Shown piece by piece: positions 1-6,850 of a stretch of 13,542 nt of DNA; position 1 is the stretch's first letter; the number at the start of each line of letters is the position of its first letter. Source of the stretch: Chloroflexota bacterium. Its GTDB lineage: Bacteria; Chloroflexota; UBA6077. A program made the translations under genes and the position numbers. Below the pieces are notes generated by a model. It saw only the letters and a program-made list of their open reading frames with translations. It searched no databases and had not been told where the DNA came from. Location: the NCBI GenBank assembly GCA_021806765.1, contig JAJZQR010000136.1, positions 1 through 13,542 on the forward strand, in the 5' to 3' direction.

Positions 1-147
1 CAGGAGGCAAAACTCCTCTTCACCCTGGGAGACCAGGGGATCAAGGACGGCCAGTTTGGTTTCCCAAACGGCATCGCCCTGGACCGCAACGGCCGTCTGT
101 ACATCGCCGACCGAGAGAACAACAGGGTACAGGTATGGACCTACTAG
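1..147 (+). CDS. NHL-repeat protein, C-terminal end (partial)
   Basis: The window opens inside a gene in frame 1. The last 48 residues are visible and end at the TAG at 145-147. They contain one clear NHL blade: a GxFGxPxGIAxD segment (GQFGFPNGIALD), then GRLYIADRENNRVQVW. NHL repeats build beta-propellers, usually in secreted or membrane-linked proteins that bind other molecules. The catalytic or binding role cannot be read from one blade, and the N-terminus lies outside the window. Only 28 bases separate it from the downstream cytochrome gene, so the two may be co-transcribed. NHL proteins commonly neighbour multiheme cytochrome genes in environmental bacteria, which fits, but a functional link is inferred. 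Confidence 0.85.
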   Translation, partial: QEAKLLFTLGDQGIKDGQFGFPNGIALDRNGRLYIADRENNRVQVWTY

Positions 148-164
148 GTAGGTATCATACAGTC

Positions 165-171
165 GAGGAGG
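165..171 (+). promoter_or_regulatory. Shine-Dalgarno site of the six-heme cytochrome
   Basis: GAGGAGG lies 4 nt before an ATG at 176 and 7 nt before a second in-frame ATG at 179. The spacing favours the second ATG as the real start, which would shorten the protein by one Met. The signal peptide is unaffected. Confidence 0.6.
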
Positions 172-175
172 CGTC

Positions 176-1180
176 ATGATGCGGGCACTATCGACACTGG
201 TGGGATTGATGGCGCTCAGCCTGATCTGGGCCGCACCCGTTTCGGCCGACGGGGGCCCCCATGGGGGCTACTCCGCCACCACCGATAGCTGTGCCGGCTG
301 CCATCGCGCCCACACGGCGCCGGCACCCAAGCTGCTGATCAACAGCAACACCGCCCTCTGCCTGACCTGCCATGGGACGGCAGCGACGGGGGCCGGCACC
401 AACGTCACCGACGGGATATACGAGGGGACGGCCTACGGCACTACGAACGCCGGCCTCAACGGTGGCGGCTTCACCAACGCCAAGCAGGACACGTCCCTGG
501 GCGGCACGGCCACCAGCGGGGCAACAACCTCCATCCACACCGTGGAGGGGATGCCCGGATACAGCAGCACCGCCACCATGTGGGGCGCGGGCGCCATCGG
601 GAGCGGAGCCGGATCGGCCTTCGACCTCTACTGCACCAGCTGCCACGATCCCCACGGCAGCTCCAACTACCGGCTGATCAAGACCACCGTGAACGGGGCG
701 GCCGTGACGGTAACCCGCTCCGACGAAACGGCCAAGAGCTACACCGCACCGAAGTACTACAAGCCCGCCTCGGGCACCGGGCAATGGGAGATCTCCAGCC
801 TCTGCGGGGCCTGCCACAGCCGCTACGTGGCCACCGCCGGCAGCAGTGGCGAGACCGACTCCACCGATGCCATCTTCAAGTACCGGCACCGGATCGACGC
901 CCCCTCGGGGTCGGCAGTCAACGGATTGACCTACAGCTTCCCCGCGGGGATCAACCTTCCGGTGAGTTCCGTGAACGGTGGGACACCCGCAGCTTCGCCC
1001 GACAACCGGTCGATGGTGTGCCTTACCTGCCACGTGGCCCACGGCACCAAGGCGGCGATGGGCGCCAATTCCGGTACGGTAGTCTGGCCTGGCGGCGCCG
1101 CCACGCCCAGCGGGAACGCTCGAAGCTCCCTGCTGCGGCTGGACAACCGGGGCGTCTGCGAGAACTGTCACGCCAAGTAG
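176..1180 (+). CDS. Secreted six-heme c-type cytochrome (doubled CxxCH family)
   Basis: This 334-residue protein has a signal peptide: short basic start, hydrophobic core, VSA cleavage site after residue 24. Six CxxCH heme c motifs begin at about C39, C62, C153, C210, C282 and C328. Several are followed by a distal His (CHRAH, CHDPH, CHVAH), typical of the doubled-CxxCH (Paired_CXXCH) family. Besides the six motif histidines there are exactly six others (GPH, RAH, SIH, DPH, YRH, VAH), enough for bis-His ligation of every heme. It is probably a soluble or assembled extracytoplasmic electron carrier; there is no second membrane segment or lipobox. The CDS at 8348-9439 is a paralogue with the same first module and the same C-terminal VAHGT/PSGNARS/LLRLDNRG block. 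ResB and CcsA encoded downstream would attach the hemes. The redox partner cannot be read from the sequence. Confidence 0.93.
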   Translation: MMRALSTLVGLMALSLIWAAPVSADGGPHGGYSATTDSCAGCHRAHTAPAPKLLINSNTALCLTCHGTAATGAGTNVTDGIYEGTAYGTTNAGLNGGGFTNAKQDTSLGGTATSGATTSIHTVEGMPGYSSTATMWGAGAIGSGAGSAFDLYCTSCHDPHGSSNYRLIKTTVNGAAVTVTRSDETAKSYTAPKYYKPASGTGQWEISSLCGACHSRYVATAGSSGETDSTDAIFKYRHRIDAPSGSAVNGLTYSFPAGINLPVSSVNGGTPAASPDNRSMVCLTCHVAHGTKAAMGANSGTVVWPGGAATPSGNARSSLLRLDNRGVCENCHAK

Positions 1181-1192
1181 GGCGAAGCTACC

Positions 1193-1275
1193 TAACCCCC
1201 AACCCCCTTCCCTCGTGGGAAAGGGGGAGCAGGCACCCCTCCCCGTTTCGGGGAGGGGGCGAGGCAGGGGTGGAA
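1193..1275 (+). repeat. Intergenic palindromic repeat with two GC-rich hairpins
   Basis: The 107-base gap between the two cytochrome genes is filled mainly by a CTAACCCCCAACCCCC-type element. It forms two potential stem-loops. One pairs CCCCCTTCCC (1203-1212) with GGGAAAGGGGG (1217-1227), imperfectly. The other is a perfect 10-bp stem, CCCCTCCCCG (1236-1245) with CGGGGAGGGG (1249-1258), around a TTT loop. No T-tract follows, so it is not a standard intrinsic terminator. The style matches dispersed intergenic repeats I associate with Chloroflexi and cyanobacterial genomes and resembles the palindromes at 11547-11599. It could still slow transcription or protect the mRNA end between the two genes. 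Confidence 0.6.
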
Positions 1276-1287
1276 GAATAGACCACG

Positions 1288-4200
1288 ATGCCGTTGAGAT
1301 ACAGGATCCACAACCTGGCAGTAGCGGTCGCTCTGGCGGCCGCTGCGGTTCTAGTCGCACCGGTGCTGAGCGCCGTCTCGCTGGAGAGCGCCACCGCACA
1401 GGTGGTGCCGACTGCCACCGCACCGCCCACGGCTGCCCCTGTGCCACCGACGGCCACCTCCATTCCGCCCACGGCCACGCCCTTGCCACCTACGTCGACC
1501 CCTGTCCCGCCGACGGCCACCCCCATTCCGGCGACGGCCACCCCCATTCCGGCGACGGCCACCCCCACCGCCGCCTCGGCGACGGCCGTGGCACCGACCC
1601 TCACCCCGGTTGCGACTGCCCCGGCGGGCAGCGCGACAGCTGCGCCCGCCACCGCCACTCCGACAACGCCGGCGTCGACACCGACGACCACGGCGACATC
1701 CCCCCAGGCTTCACAGACAACTGCCACCTCGACCCCAGCGGCTACGGTAACAGCTGCAGCAGCCACGGCCACCGCCTCGGCGACGACGACACCCACGGCC
1801 ACGACGACACCAGCCTTCATCCCGGCGTCGGCCGTGACCGTCACCTTCGACCGCCGGCTGGCAGGCGACAAGGTGGGCCAGCACAAGGTTCCCCCCATCA
1901 GCACGATCACGATGACTATCTCCGCCACGGTCTCGACCGCTCTGCCCAACGTGACTCTGATCGATCACTTCCCCAGCGCGTGGGGAGTGATAGACACGGG
2001 CGGGGGTGTGCTGGGGCCAGGCGATCCGGTGCGCACCATTAGCTGGGACCTCGGGCCGGTAGCTGCCGGCGGCGCCGTATCTGCCACCTACCAACTGTTC
2101 AGCCCCAGCCTGGAGTCGCCACCGGCCAAGTACGACTTCACCAGCGAGCTGGCCTGGCCGGGCGCCTCAGTACAGGACTCCCCATGGCAGGTCATCGTGG
2201 CCGACCCCACCGCCACCACCCAGTATCTGCACGCGGCCGACGTAGCCATGGGCTCACGAACCTTCAACACGGTGAACACCAACAACGTGGCCGGCACCCT
2301 GGCCGAGCTTTCCACAGGCAACGGGGGCAGCGGCGCCATCACGACCCTGGCGGATGCCGCCGGCATCTCCATTTTCGCCTCGGATCCGGTCCCTGCTGGC
2401 CAGCAGTGGGATCTGGGCGGAACCTGGTCCGTCAACATCTACATGAAGGTCAGTGCGGCACGGACGCTCACGGACCGGCTCTTCTCCATCTACCGCATCG
2501 ACGCGTATGGCAATGCCACCCGGATCTATCGTGGCCAGAACACTACGAACACCAGCATTGGGACCAGCTACCAACTGTTCACCTGGAGCCCGGCCGTGCC
2601 GGCAGGCACGACCGTCGGGCCTGGGGAGCGCTTCGGCGTCGAGTTCGCCGTAGGTCTGGACGACCCGGCGACGGTCTATCTCGGCTTCGACAGCAGCAGC
2701 CAGAACTCACGGGTCACGGCGCAGATCACCAGCCAGTCCGCCCCGGCAGTGGTGAAGGAGGCCCACTTCCGCATCGGCAAGGACACGGCGCTCACCTCCA
2801 TGCAGTGGTACGGCGCCACCGACGACCAAACCCCCGGCGTGCTGCGAGGGACCAACTTCCGGGTCCGCTTTCAGCTCTACAACAACGGCGCCTCCAACAA
2901 GAGCTGGACGTCGCGGCTGGAGTGGGCCAGCTCCGCGGCCGGCACCTGGTCGGCAGTGCCCACCACCTCGGGCGCAGCGCCGTTTTTCGTCGCCGATACC
3001 ACCCAGTACGCCAACGGCGCGGCGATCCCCACCGCTAGCTTTGGCCTGGGAGCCGGAATCGGCACGGCGCAGAACGGCGTGGCCTACGACGCCCAGAACC
3101 CCGGCGGCGGCCTCACCCTGAACGCCAACTCCTACACCGAGGTGGAGTTCAACCTCCAGGCCAACAGCAACGCCGCGTACTACACCGTCTACCTCTTCCG
3201 CCTCACTGATAACGGGACGGCGCTCAGCTCCTACAACAACGACGCCCAGATCTCCGTGTGGGAACCCCAGAACCCGAGCGGCCCACACGTGATCGGCAGC
3301 GCCACTCCCGACAACTGCGCCGCCTGCCACCGCACCCACGTCGGGCAGGGGCCCGAGCTGCGGAAGATCTACAACGACAAGCAGGCCTGTATGACCTGCC
3401 ACGACGGCACCGGGACCCAACTGAGCCTGAGCACGGAGTTCGATACCTACAGCTACCGCCACCCCATCGAGGCGACGACGGGGGTGCATCGGGCCGGCGA
3501 GGGGTACAGCGCCAACTGGAACCTCGGCGCTAGCCGACACGTGGCCTGCATGGACTGCCACAACCCGCACCTGGCACGAACCGGAGCGTCCACCCCGGGC
3601 TTTGGCGACACGCCCAACAACGTCGCCGGCACGTGGGGCGTCTCGCCCAACAACCCGACTACCAACTGGGCCGACGTCCCCGGCAGCAGCTTCACGCGGG
3701 TGAACCCCGTTGCCGAGGAGTACCAGCTTTGCCTGAAGTGCCACTCCTCGTATGCTTATGGGGCGTCGCCGCCCCCGTCCCACAGCGGCGGCATCACGGA
3801 GACGAACCAGGCCAGGGAGTCTAACGTCAACAACCAGAGCTACCATTACGTGGAGCACGACAAGACCGCGGCCTCCGGCTATACCCCCCGAACGGCCGAC
3901 CCCGGGCGGATGATGACCTTCGCCACGGGTAGCGGGTTGACGCCGTCGACGAAGATCAACTGCACCGACTGCCACTCCAGCGCCAACCAGAGCGACCCTC
4001 GCGGCGCGCATGGATCGCAGAATCCTTACCTGCTGCGGGGCACCTGGAGCACGAACCAGTATGGCAACTGCTTGCGATGCCACGACGTGAAAACGTACGG
4101 GCCACAAATGCAAGGGGGCGACCCTAACACGTCGGGCAAGACCGGGTTTTCGGGCGAGAAGCCCAACCTGCACGTGTACCACATGAGCAAGGGTGGAGGG

Positions 4201-4401
4201 GTGCCGGGCTGCCAAGCTTGCCATAGCGCCGTGCCCCACGGCGGCCAGTACAAGGCGCTCCTGGTCCCGCGCAAGATAGGCGCCACCACCCTGCCCACCG
4301 ACGACTACAACGCCAACTCGAAGCTCATCATCAACACCTGGGCCACCAGCGGCGGCTGGTCGCAGAGCGATTGTGGCATCTACCCGGGCGGCGGGCACTA
4401 G
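1288..4401 (+). CDS. Giant secreted chimera: Thr/Pro stalk, three beta-rich regions, C-terminal seven-heme cytochrome c
   Basis: This protein has 1037 residues. Residues 1-38 look like a signal peptide (basic start, Ala/Val-rich core, SATAQ end). Residues 40-176 are a low-complexity PTATP/PPTATP stalk. Residues 177-306 resemble a DUF11/Ig-like surface domain (predicted, with DHFPSAW and ATYQLF strands). Two more beta-rich regions follow at about 307-482 and 484-658; I do not recognise their families. From residue 665 the chain becomes a multiheme cytochrome with seven CxxCH motifs at about C677, 701, 754, 815, 892, 928 and 975, and a GPH...DNCAACHRTH opening shared with the other two cytochromes. 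There is no C-terminal anchor. The build suggests a surface-displayed redox protein in which adhesive or spacer domains hold a heme head away from the cell. The ATG at 1288 is chosen because it starts the signal peptide; its Shine-Dalgarno (GGAAG near 1272) is weak. Confidence 0.88.
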   Translation: MPLRYRIHNLAVAVALAAAAVLVAPVLSAVSLESATAQVVPTATAPPTAAPVPPTATSIPPTATPLPPTSTPVPPTATPIPATATPIPATATPTAASATAVAPTLTPVATAPAGSATAAPATATPTTPASTPTTTATSPQASQTTATSTPAATVTAAAATATASATTTPTATTTPAFIPASAVTVTFDRRLAGDKVGQHKVPPISTITMTISATVSTALPNVTLIDHFPSAWGVIDTGGGVLGPGDPVRTISWDLGPVAAGGAVSATYQLFSPSLESPPAKYDFTSELAWPGASVQDSPWQVIVADPTATTQYLHAADVAMGSRTFNTVNTNNVAGTLAELSTGNGGSGAITTLADAAGISIFASDPVPAGQQWDLGGTWSVNIYMKVSAARTLTDRLFSIYRIDAYGNATRIYRGQNTTNTSIGTSYQLFTWSPAVPAGTTVGPGERFGVEFAVGLDDPATVYLGFDSSSQNSRVTAQITSQSAPAVVKEAHFRIGKDTALTSMQWYGATDDQTPGVLRGTNFRVRFQLYNNGASNKSWTSRLEWASSAAGTWSAVPTTSGAAPFFVADTTQYANGAAIPTASFGLGAGIGTAQNGVAYDAQNPGGGLTLNANSYTEVEFNLQANSNAAYYTVYLFRLTDNGTALSSYNNDAQISVWEPQNPSGPHVIGSATPDNCAACHRTHVGQGPELRKIYNDKQACMTCHDGTGTQLSLSTEFDTYSYRHPIEATTGVHRAGEGYSANWNLGASRHVACMDCHNPHLARTGASTPGFGDTPNNVAGTWGVSPNNPTTNWADVPGSSFTRVNPVAEEYQLCLKCHSSYAYGASPPPSHSGGITETNQARESNVNNQSYHYVEHDKTAASGYTPRTADPGRMMTFATGSGLTPSTKINCTDCHSSANQSDPRGAHGSQNPYLLRGTWSTNQYGNCLRCHDVKTYGPQMQGGDPNTSGKTGFSGEKPNLHVYHMSKGGGVPGCQACHSAVPHGGQYKALLVPRKIGATTLPTDDYNANSKLIINTWATSGGWSQSDCGIYPGGGH
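1405..1815 (+). repeat. Thr/Pro/Ala stalk-coding repeat (PTATP type)
   Basis: A long low-complexity stretch encodes residues 40-176 of the chimeric cytochrome. It includes a perfect 21-bp tandem pair (1519-1539 and 1540-1560) coding for two PIPATAT-like units, with degenerate copies on both sides. Such stalks are common in secreted proteins of Chloroflexi and are expected to be extended and probably glycosylated. Repeat number may vary between strains. Confidence 0.75.
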
Positions 4402-4594
4402 GCAGGTATCGCAAAGCCTTTGATGGTTCTCGGAGGATTAGGCAGGCCGGCACATGTTCAGTTTGTATGAGGTTGGGAACACCCCCGTGAGCGTGCCCCC
4501 TAGCACGCTTACCCCCGCCAGTAGGGGCCTCGGGCACCCTCTGGACTCCCCGCGTGAAGGTGACGGTCGCAGTCACAATCGTACGGCAGACCCG
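4402..4594. other. Spacer between the chimeric cytochrome and resB
   Basis: No convincing gene lies here. A reading frame in phase with resB is open from an ATG at 4454, but its first 47 codons resemble no ResB N-terminus. A GGAGG at 4432-4436 has no start codon at normal distance. A hairpin pairs GTGAGCGTG (4487-4495) with CACGCTTAC (4504-4512; one G-U pair) and has no T-tract. The first bases (4397-4416) match 143-162, after the NHL gene, at 16 of 20 positions. The hairpin may be an mRNA processing or attenuation element; this is inference. Confidence 0.4.
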
Positions 4595-5983
4595 ATGCTC
4601 GCGCGCGCCTGGCATGCACTGCGGTCGCGCCGGCTGGCCATAGCCCTCTTGATCGGCCTCGGTCTCCTGCCGATAGCGGGCACCATCTTTCCCCAACAGG
4701 ACCGGGTCGGCCCGATGGCATACGGGCAATGGGCGCAGGCGAACCCCCGTCTGGCGCAGCTGGCAGCGCGGCTGAGTCTGGACTCCCTTTACTCGGCCTG
4801 GTGGTTCTCAGCACTGTTCGCCCTGCTGGGCGCCAACACCCTGGCCTGCACCCTGCCCCAACTCCGCGGTGCCTTCCTGCGGACGGTGCGCCGGCCATCG
4901 CCCGCAGGGCTCGACCGCCGTCCCGCCACTCGCCAGCTACCGTTACGGTGCCATCCTGGCGAGGCCCTGTCGGTGGCCGAGGCAGAGCTGCGCAGCCGAG
5001 GGTATCGAGTGATGCCCCTGGCCGGCGGCCTCCTGGGGCAGAAGGGCATCCTGGGGGTTTGGGGCTCGCCACTCTTCCATCTGGGGCTGGTGGTGGTCCT
5101 CACCGGCGCCATGGTCGGCGGACTGCTGCACTTCTCCGGGTACGTCGAGGTCGCCGAGGGCCAGGGCTTCCTGGAGGAGAAAGGTGCCTATCTCCAGCAG
5201 ACGCAGGGTCCCCTCTTCGGTCGGTTGGGGCCGCTGGTCGAGGGGCATCGCGGTTTCGCCCTCCAGCTGGACCGATTCGCGGCAACCGGCTCCAACTGGG
5301 GTAGCGGCATCTCCAGCGACCTGGTGAGCGAAGTCACACTCCTGGAAGACGGGAGGCAGGTCCGTCGGAGCGCCATCCGCATCAACGAACCCCTGGAGTA
5401 TCGCGGGCTCAAGATCTACCAGACAGGGGCCTTCGGTCCGGCGCCCGTCTTTCAACTGGAGCTTCCCGACGGCAGCCGCGACTCCGGCGTGGTCAACCTG
5501 GCTCGCCAGGGCGACGATCAATACGGAAACAGCCTCTATCTGCCGGGGACCGGCTACCGAATGACGGTGCGAGCCCGGGAGGGCGACGCTGCCGTGGAGG
5601 TGGAGATCTTCGAGCGGAAACTGAGCCTCCTGAGGAGTCGGCTCCAGCCGGGCCAGTCGGTCGAGATCGACGACGTCAGGCTGACCCTCAGCGAGCTGCG
5701 CCGGTGGACGGGGTTGCGGATTGTGGCCGATCCAGGCATTATCATCCTGTACCCGGGATTCGCTCTCGTCATCCTGGGACTGGCTCTCAGCTTCCTGGTT
5801 GTCCCACGCGAGATCTGGGTGGCGACGGGCGAGTTGCAGGATGGGTCGGTATTGCAGCTGGGAGGTCGGTCTCCGCGGCTCAAGGCCCTCTTCGCTGCCG
5901 AGTTCGAAGGGCTGGCCGAGGCGCTCCAAGCCCGCGTGGAAGGGAAAGCCGGAGTAGGAGGACACGAAGCATGGACATCGTGA
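4595..5983 (+). CDS. resB: ResB-like System II cytochrome c biogenesis protein
   Basis: ResB (Ccs1) works with CcsA to move heme across the membrane and ligate it to CxxCH motifs of apocytochromes outside the cytoplasm. From this ATG the protein has 462 residues. It has the ResB layout: an N-terminal RSRRLAIALLIGLG membrane helix ending in a GTIFPQ-type segment (about 15-34), a second helix with AWWFSALFALLGANTLACTL (about 68-87), and a third with PLFHLGLVVVLTG carrying a His at about 162, a likely heme ligand. A large extracytoplasmic domain follows, with INEPLEYRGLKIYQT, typical of the family. The last helix lies at about 381-405 (LYPGFALVILGLALSF). An in-frame ATG at 4454 would add 47 polar residues before the first helix and has a poor Shine-Dalgarno, so 4595 is preferred, although its own ribosome site is also weak. 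The stop overlaps ccsA by 13 bases, indicating coupled expression. Confidence 0.88.
   Translation: MLARAWHALRSRRLAIALLIGLGLLPIAGTIFPQQDRVGPMAYGQWAQANPRLAQLAARLSLDSLYSAWWFSALFALLGANTLACTLPQLRGAFLRTVRRPSPAGLDRRPATRQLPLRCHPGEALSVAEAELRSRGYRVMPLAGGLLGQKGILGVWGSPLFHLGLVVVLTGAMVGGLLHFSGYVEVAEGQGFLEEKGAYLQQTQGPLFGRLGPLVEGHRGFALQLDRFAATGSNWGSGISSDLVSEVTLLEDGRQVRRSAIRINEPLEYRGLKIYQTGAFGPAPVFQLELPDGSRDSGVVNLARQGDDQYGNSLYLPGTGYRMTVRAREGDAAVEVEIFERKLSLLRSRLQPGQSVEIDDVRLTLSELRRWTGLRIVADPGIIILYPGFALVILGLALSFLVVPREIWVATGELQDGSVLQLGGRSPRLKALFAAEFEGLAEALQARVEGKAGVGGHEAWTS
5956..5961 (+). promoter_or_regulatory. Shine-Dalgarno site that fixes the ccsA start
   Basis: AGGAGG sits 9 nt before the ATG at 5971, inside the end of resB. 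It decides the start over a longer open frame that reads back to 5704 across resB. Confidence 0.75.
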
Positions 5984-6807
5984 CCGCCCAGGTGGTTCTG
6001 CTCTGGACGGCCGTAGCCGCCTACGCGGTGAGCGCGGTGCTGTTCACCGCCGCCGCGGTCTTCCGCCGCGACGGTCGCTGGCTGAGAGGATCTCTGGGCC
6101 TCGCGGCGGTTGGGCTCCTCCCCCACGCCATCGCCATCCTGCTGCGCTGGATCGAGGTTGGGCACGGCCCCTACGTCTCCTTCTACGAGGTCGCCTCCTC
6201 GGATAGCTGGGTGGCGGTGGCCCTGTTCGTCCTGGTCGCGTGGCGCGAGCCTCGCCTCCGCCTGGCCGGAATGGCCGTGCTGCCCGTGTCCTTCCTCCTG
6301 ATCGGCGCCGCCGTCATGGCCCCCCGGCAGGGGCGAGAGCTGCTGCCCATCCTGCGCAGCTACTGGCTCGTCCTCCACGTCGCCTTCGCCAAGCTGGCCT
6401 ACGGGCCCTACCTACTGGGGCTGGGGGCGGCAGTGGCCTACCTCTGGTCGACGCGAAAGGGGATGCCGGCCAGAAGCTTCAAGGGACCCTTGGGCGATCC
6501 GGCATTGCTGGACGAGCTGTCCTACCGTTTCGTCGCCTTCGGCTTCCTCATGCACGTGTCGATGATCGTCGCCGGGGCCATCTGGGCTCGAGAAGCCTGG
6601 GGCAGCTACTGGAGCTGGGACCCCATCGAAACCTGGTCACTGGTCTCCTGGCTCTGCTTCGCGGTAGTCCTGCACCTGCGCACCGTGCACAACTGGAGAG
6701 GGACCCGGGCCGCGCTGAGCACCGTGGGAGCCGTGGTGGTGGTGATCTTCGCCTTCTTCGCCATTCCCTTCTTCGGAGGCTCGCACCAGATACTGCTGGG
6801 CTTCTGA
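5971..6807 (+). CDS. ccsA: CcsA/ResC-like heme-handling protein of System II cytochrome c biogenesis
   Basis: CcsA presents heme through its WWD domain for attachment to apocytochrome c, in complex with ResB. This 278-residue polytopic protein has about eight hydrophobic segments. The tryptophan-rich WWD signature starts at about residue 210 (WGSYWSWDPIETWSLVSW). Conserved flanking histidines lie in the LHVAFAKLAYGPY helix, in FLMHVSMIVAG and in LHLRTVHNWRG, as expected for the heme ligands of the family. The length is slightly below 300, normal for CcsA. It starts within the last codons of resB (13-base overlap) with a good AGGAGG site, so the two are translationally coupled. Nearby apocytochromes carry 20 heme motifs in total, a heavy load for this pair. 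Only the resB and ccsA parts are visible; thioredoxin-like CcsX/ResA and CcdA are not in the window. Confidence 0.93.
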   Translation: MDIVTAQVVLLWTAVAAYAVSAVLFTAAAVFRRDGRWLRGSLGLAAVGLLPHAIAILLRWIEVGHGPYVSFYEVASSDSWVAVALFVLVAWREPRLRLAGMAVLPVSFLLIGAAVMAPRQGRELLPILRSYWLVLHVAFAKLAYGPYLLGLGAAVAYLWSTRKGMPARSFKGPLGDPALLDELSYRFVAFGFLMHVSMIVAGAIWAREAWGSYWSWDPIETWSLVSWLCFAVVLHLRTVHNWRGTRAALSTVGAVVVVIFAFFAIPFFGGSHQILLGF

Positions 6808-6850
6808 GTAGCAATGCCGGGCTCGCGACCGCCTAGAAAGGGAACCTTTG

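Noticed and set aside
1236..1258. Perfect hairpin considered as an intrinsic terminator
   Set aside because: No T-tract follows, and the same-strand gene continues the locus; it is better explained as a dispersed palindrome.
188..1489. Long minus-strand open frame (433 codons) across the first cytochrome and the stalk
   Set aside because: It is a GC-rich shadow of two certain + strand genes. The predicted protein is low-complexity and has no recognisable domain.
2707..4398. Minus-strand open frame of 563 codons opposite the heme region
   Set aside because: The + strand has seven CxxCH motifs and a clear gene; the antisense product is Arg/Gly/Val-rich with no motif.
4410..4440. GCAAAGCC at 4411-4418, like the core of a c-di-GMP-I (GEMM) riboswitch, which often controls cytochrome genes
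   Set aside because: The upstream GGGCAAACC/GAAA tetraloop stem and the paired downstream receptor stem are not present. Only the short core matches.
4454..4594. Longer resB starting at the ATG at 4454
   Set aside because: The extra 47 residues are polar, unlike ResB N-termini, and come before the first helix; the ribosome site is too far away (17 nt).
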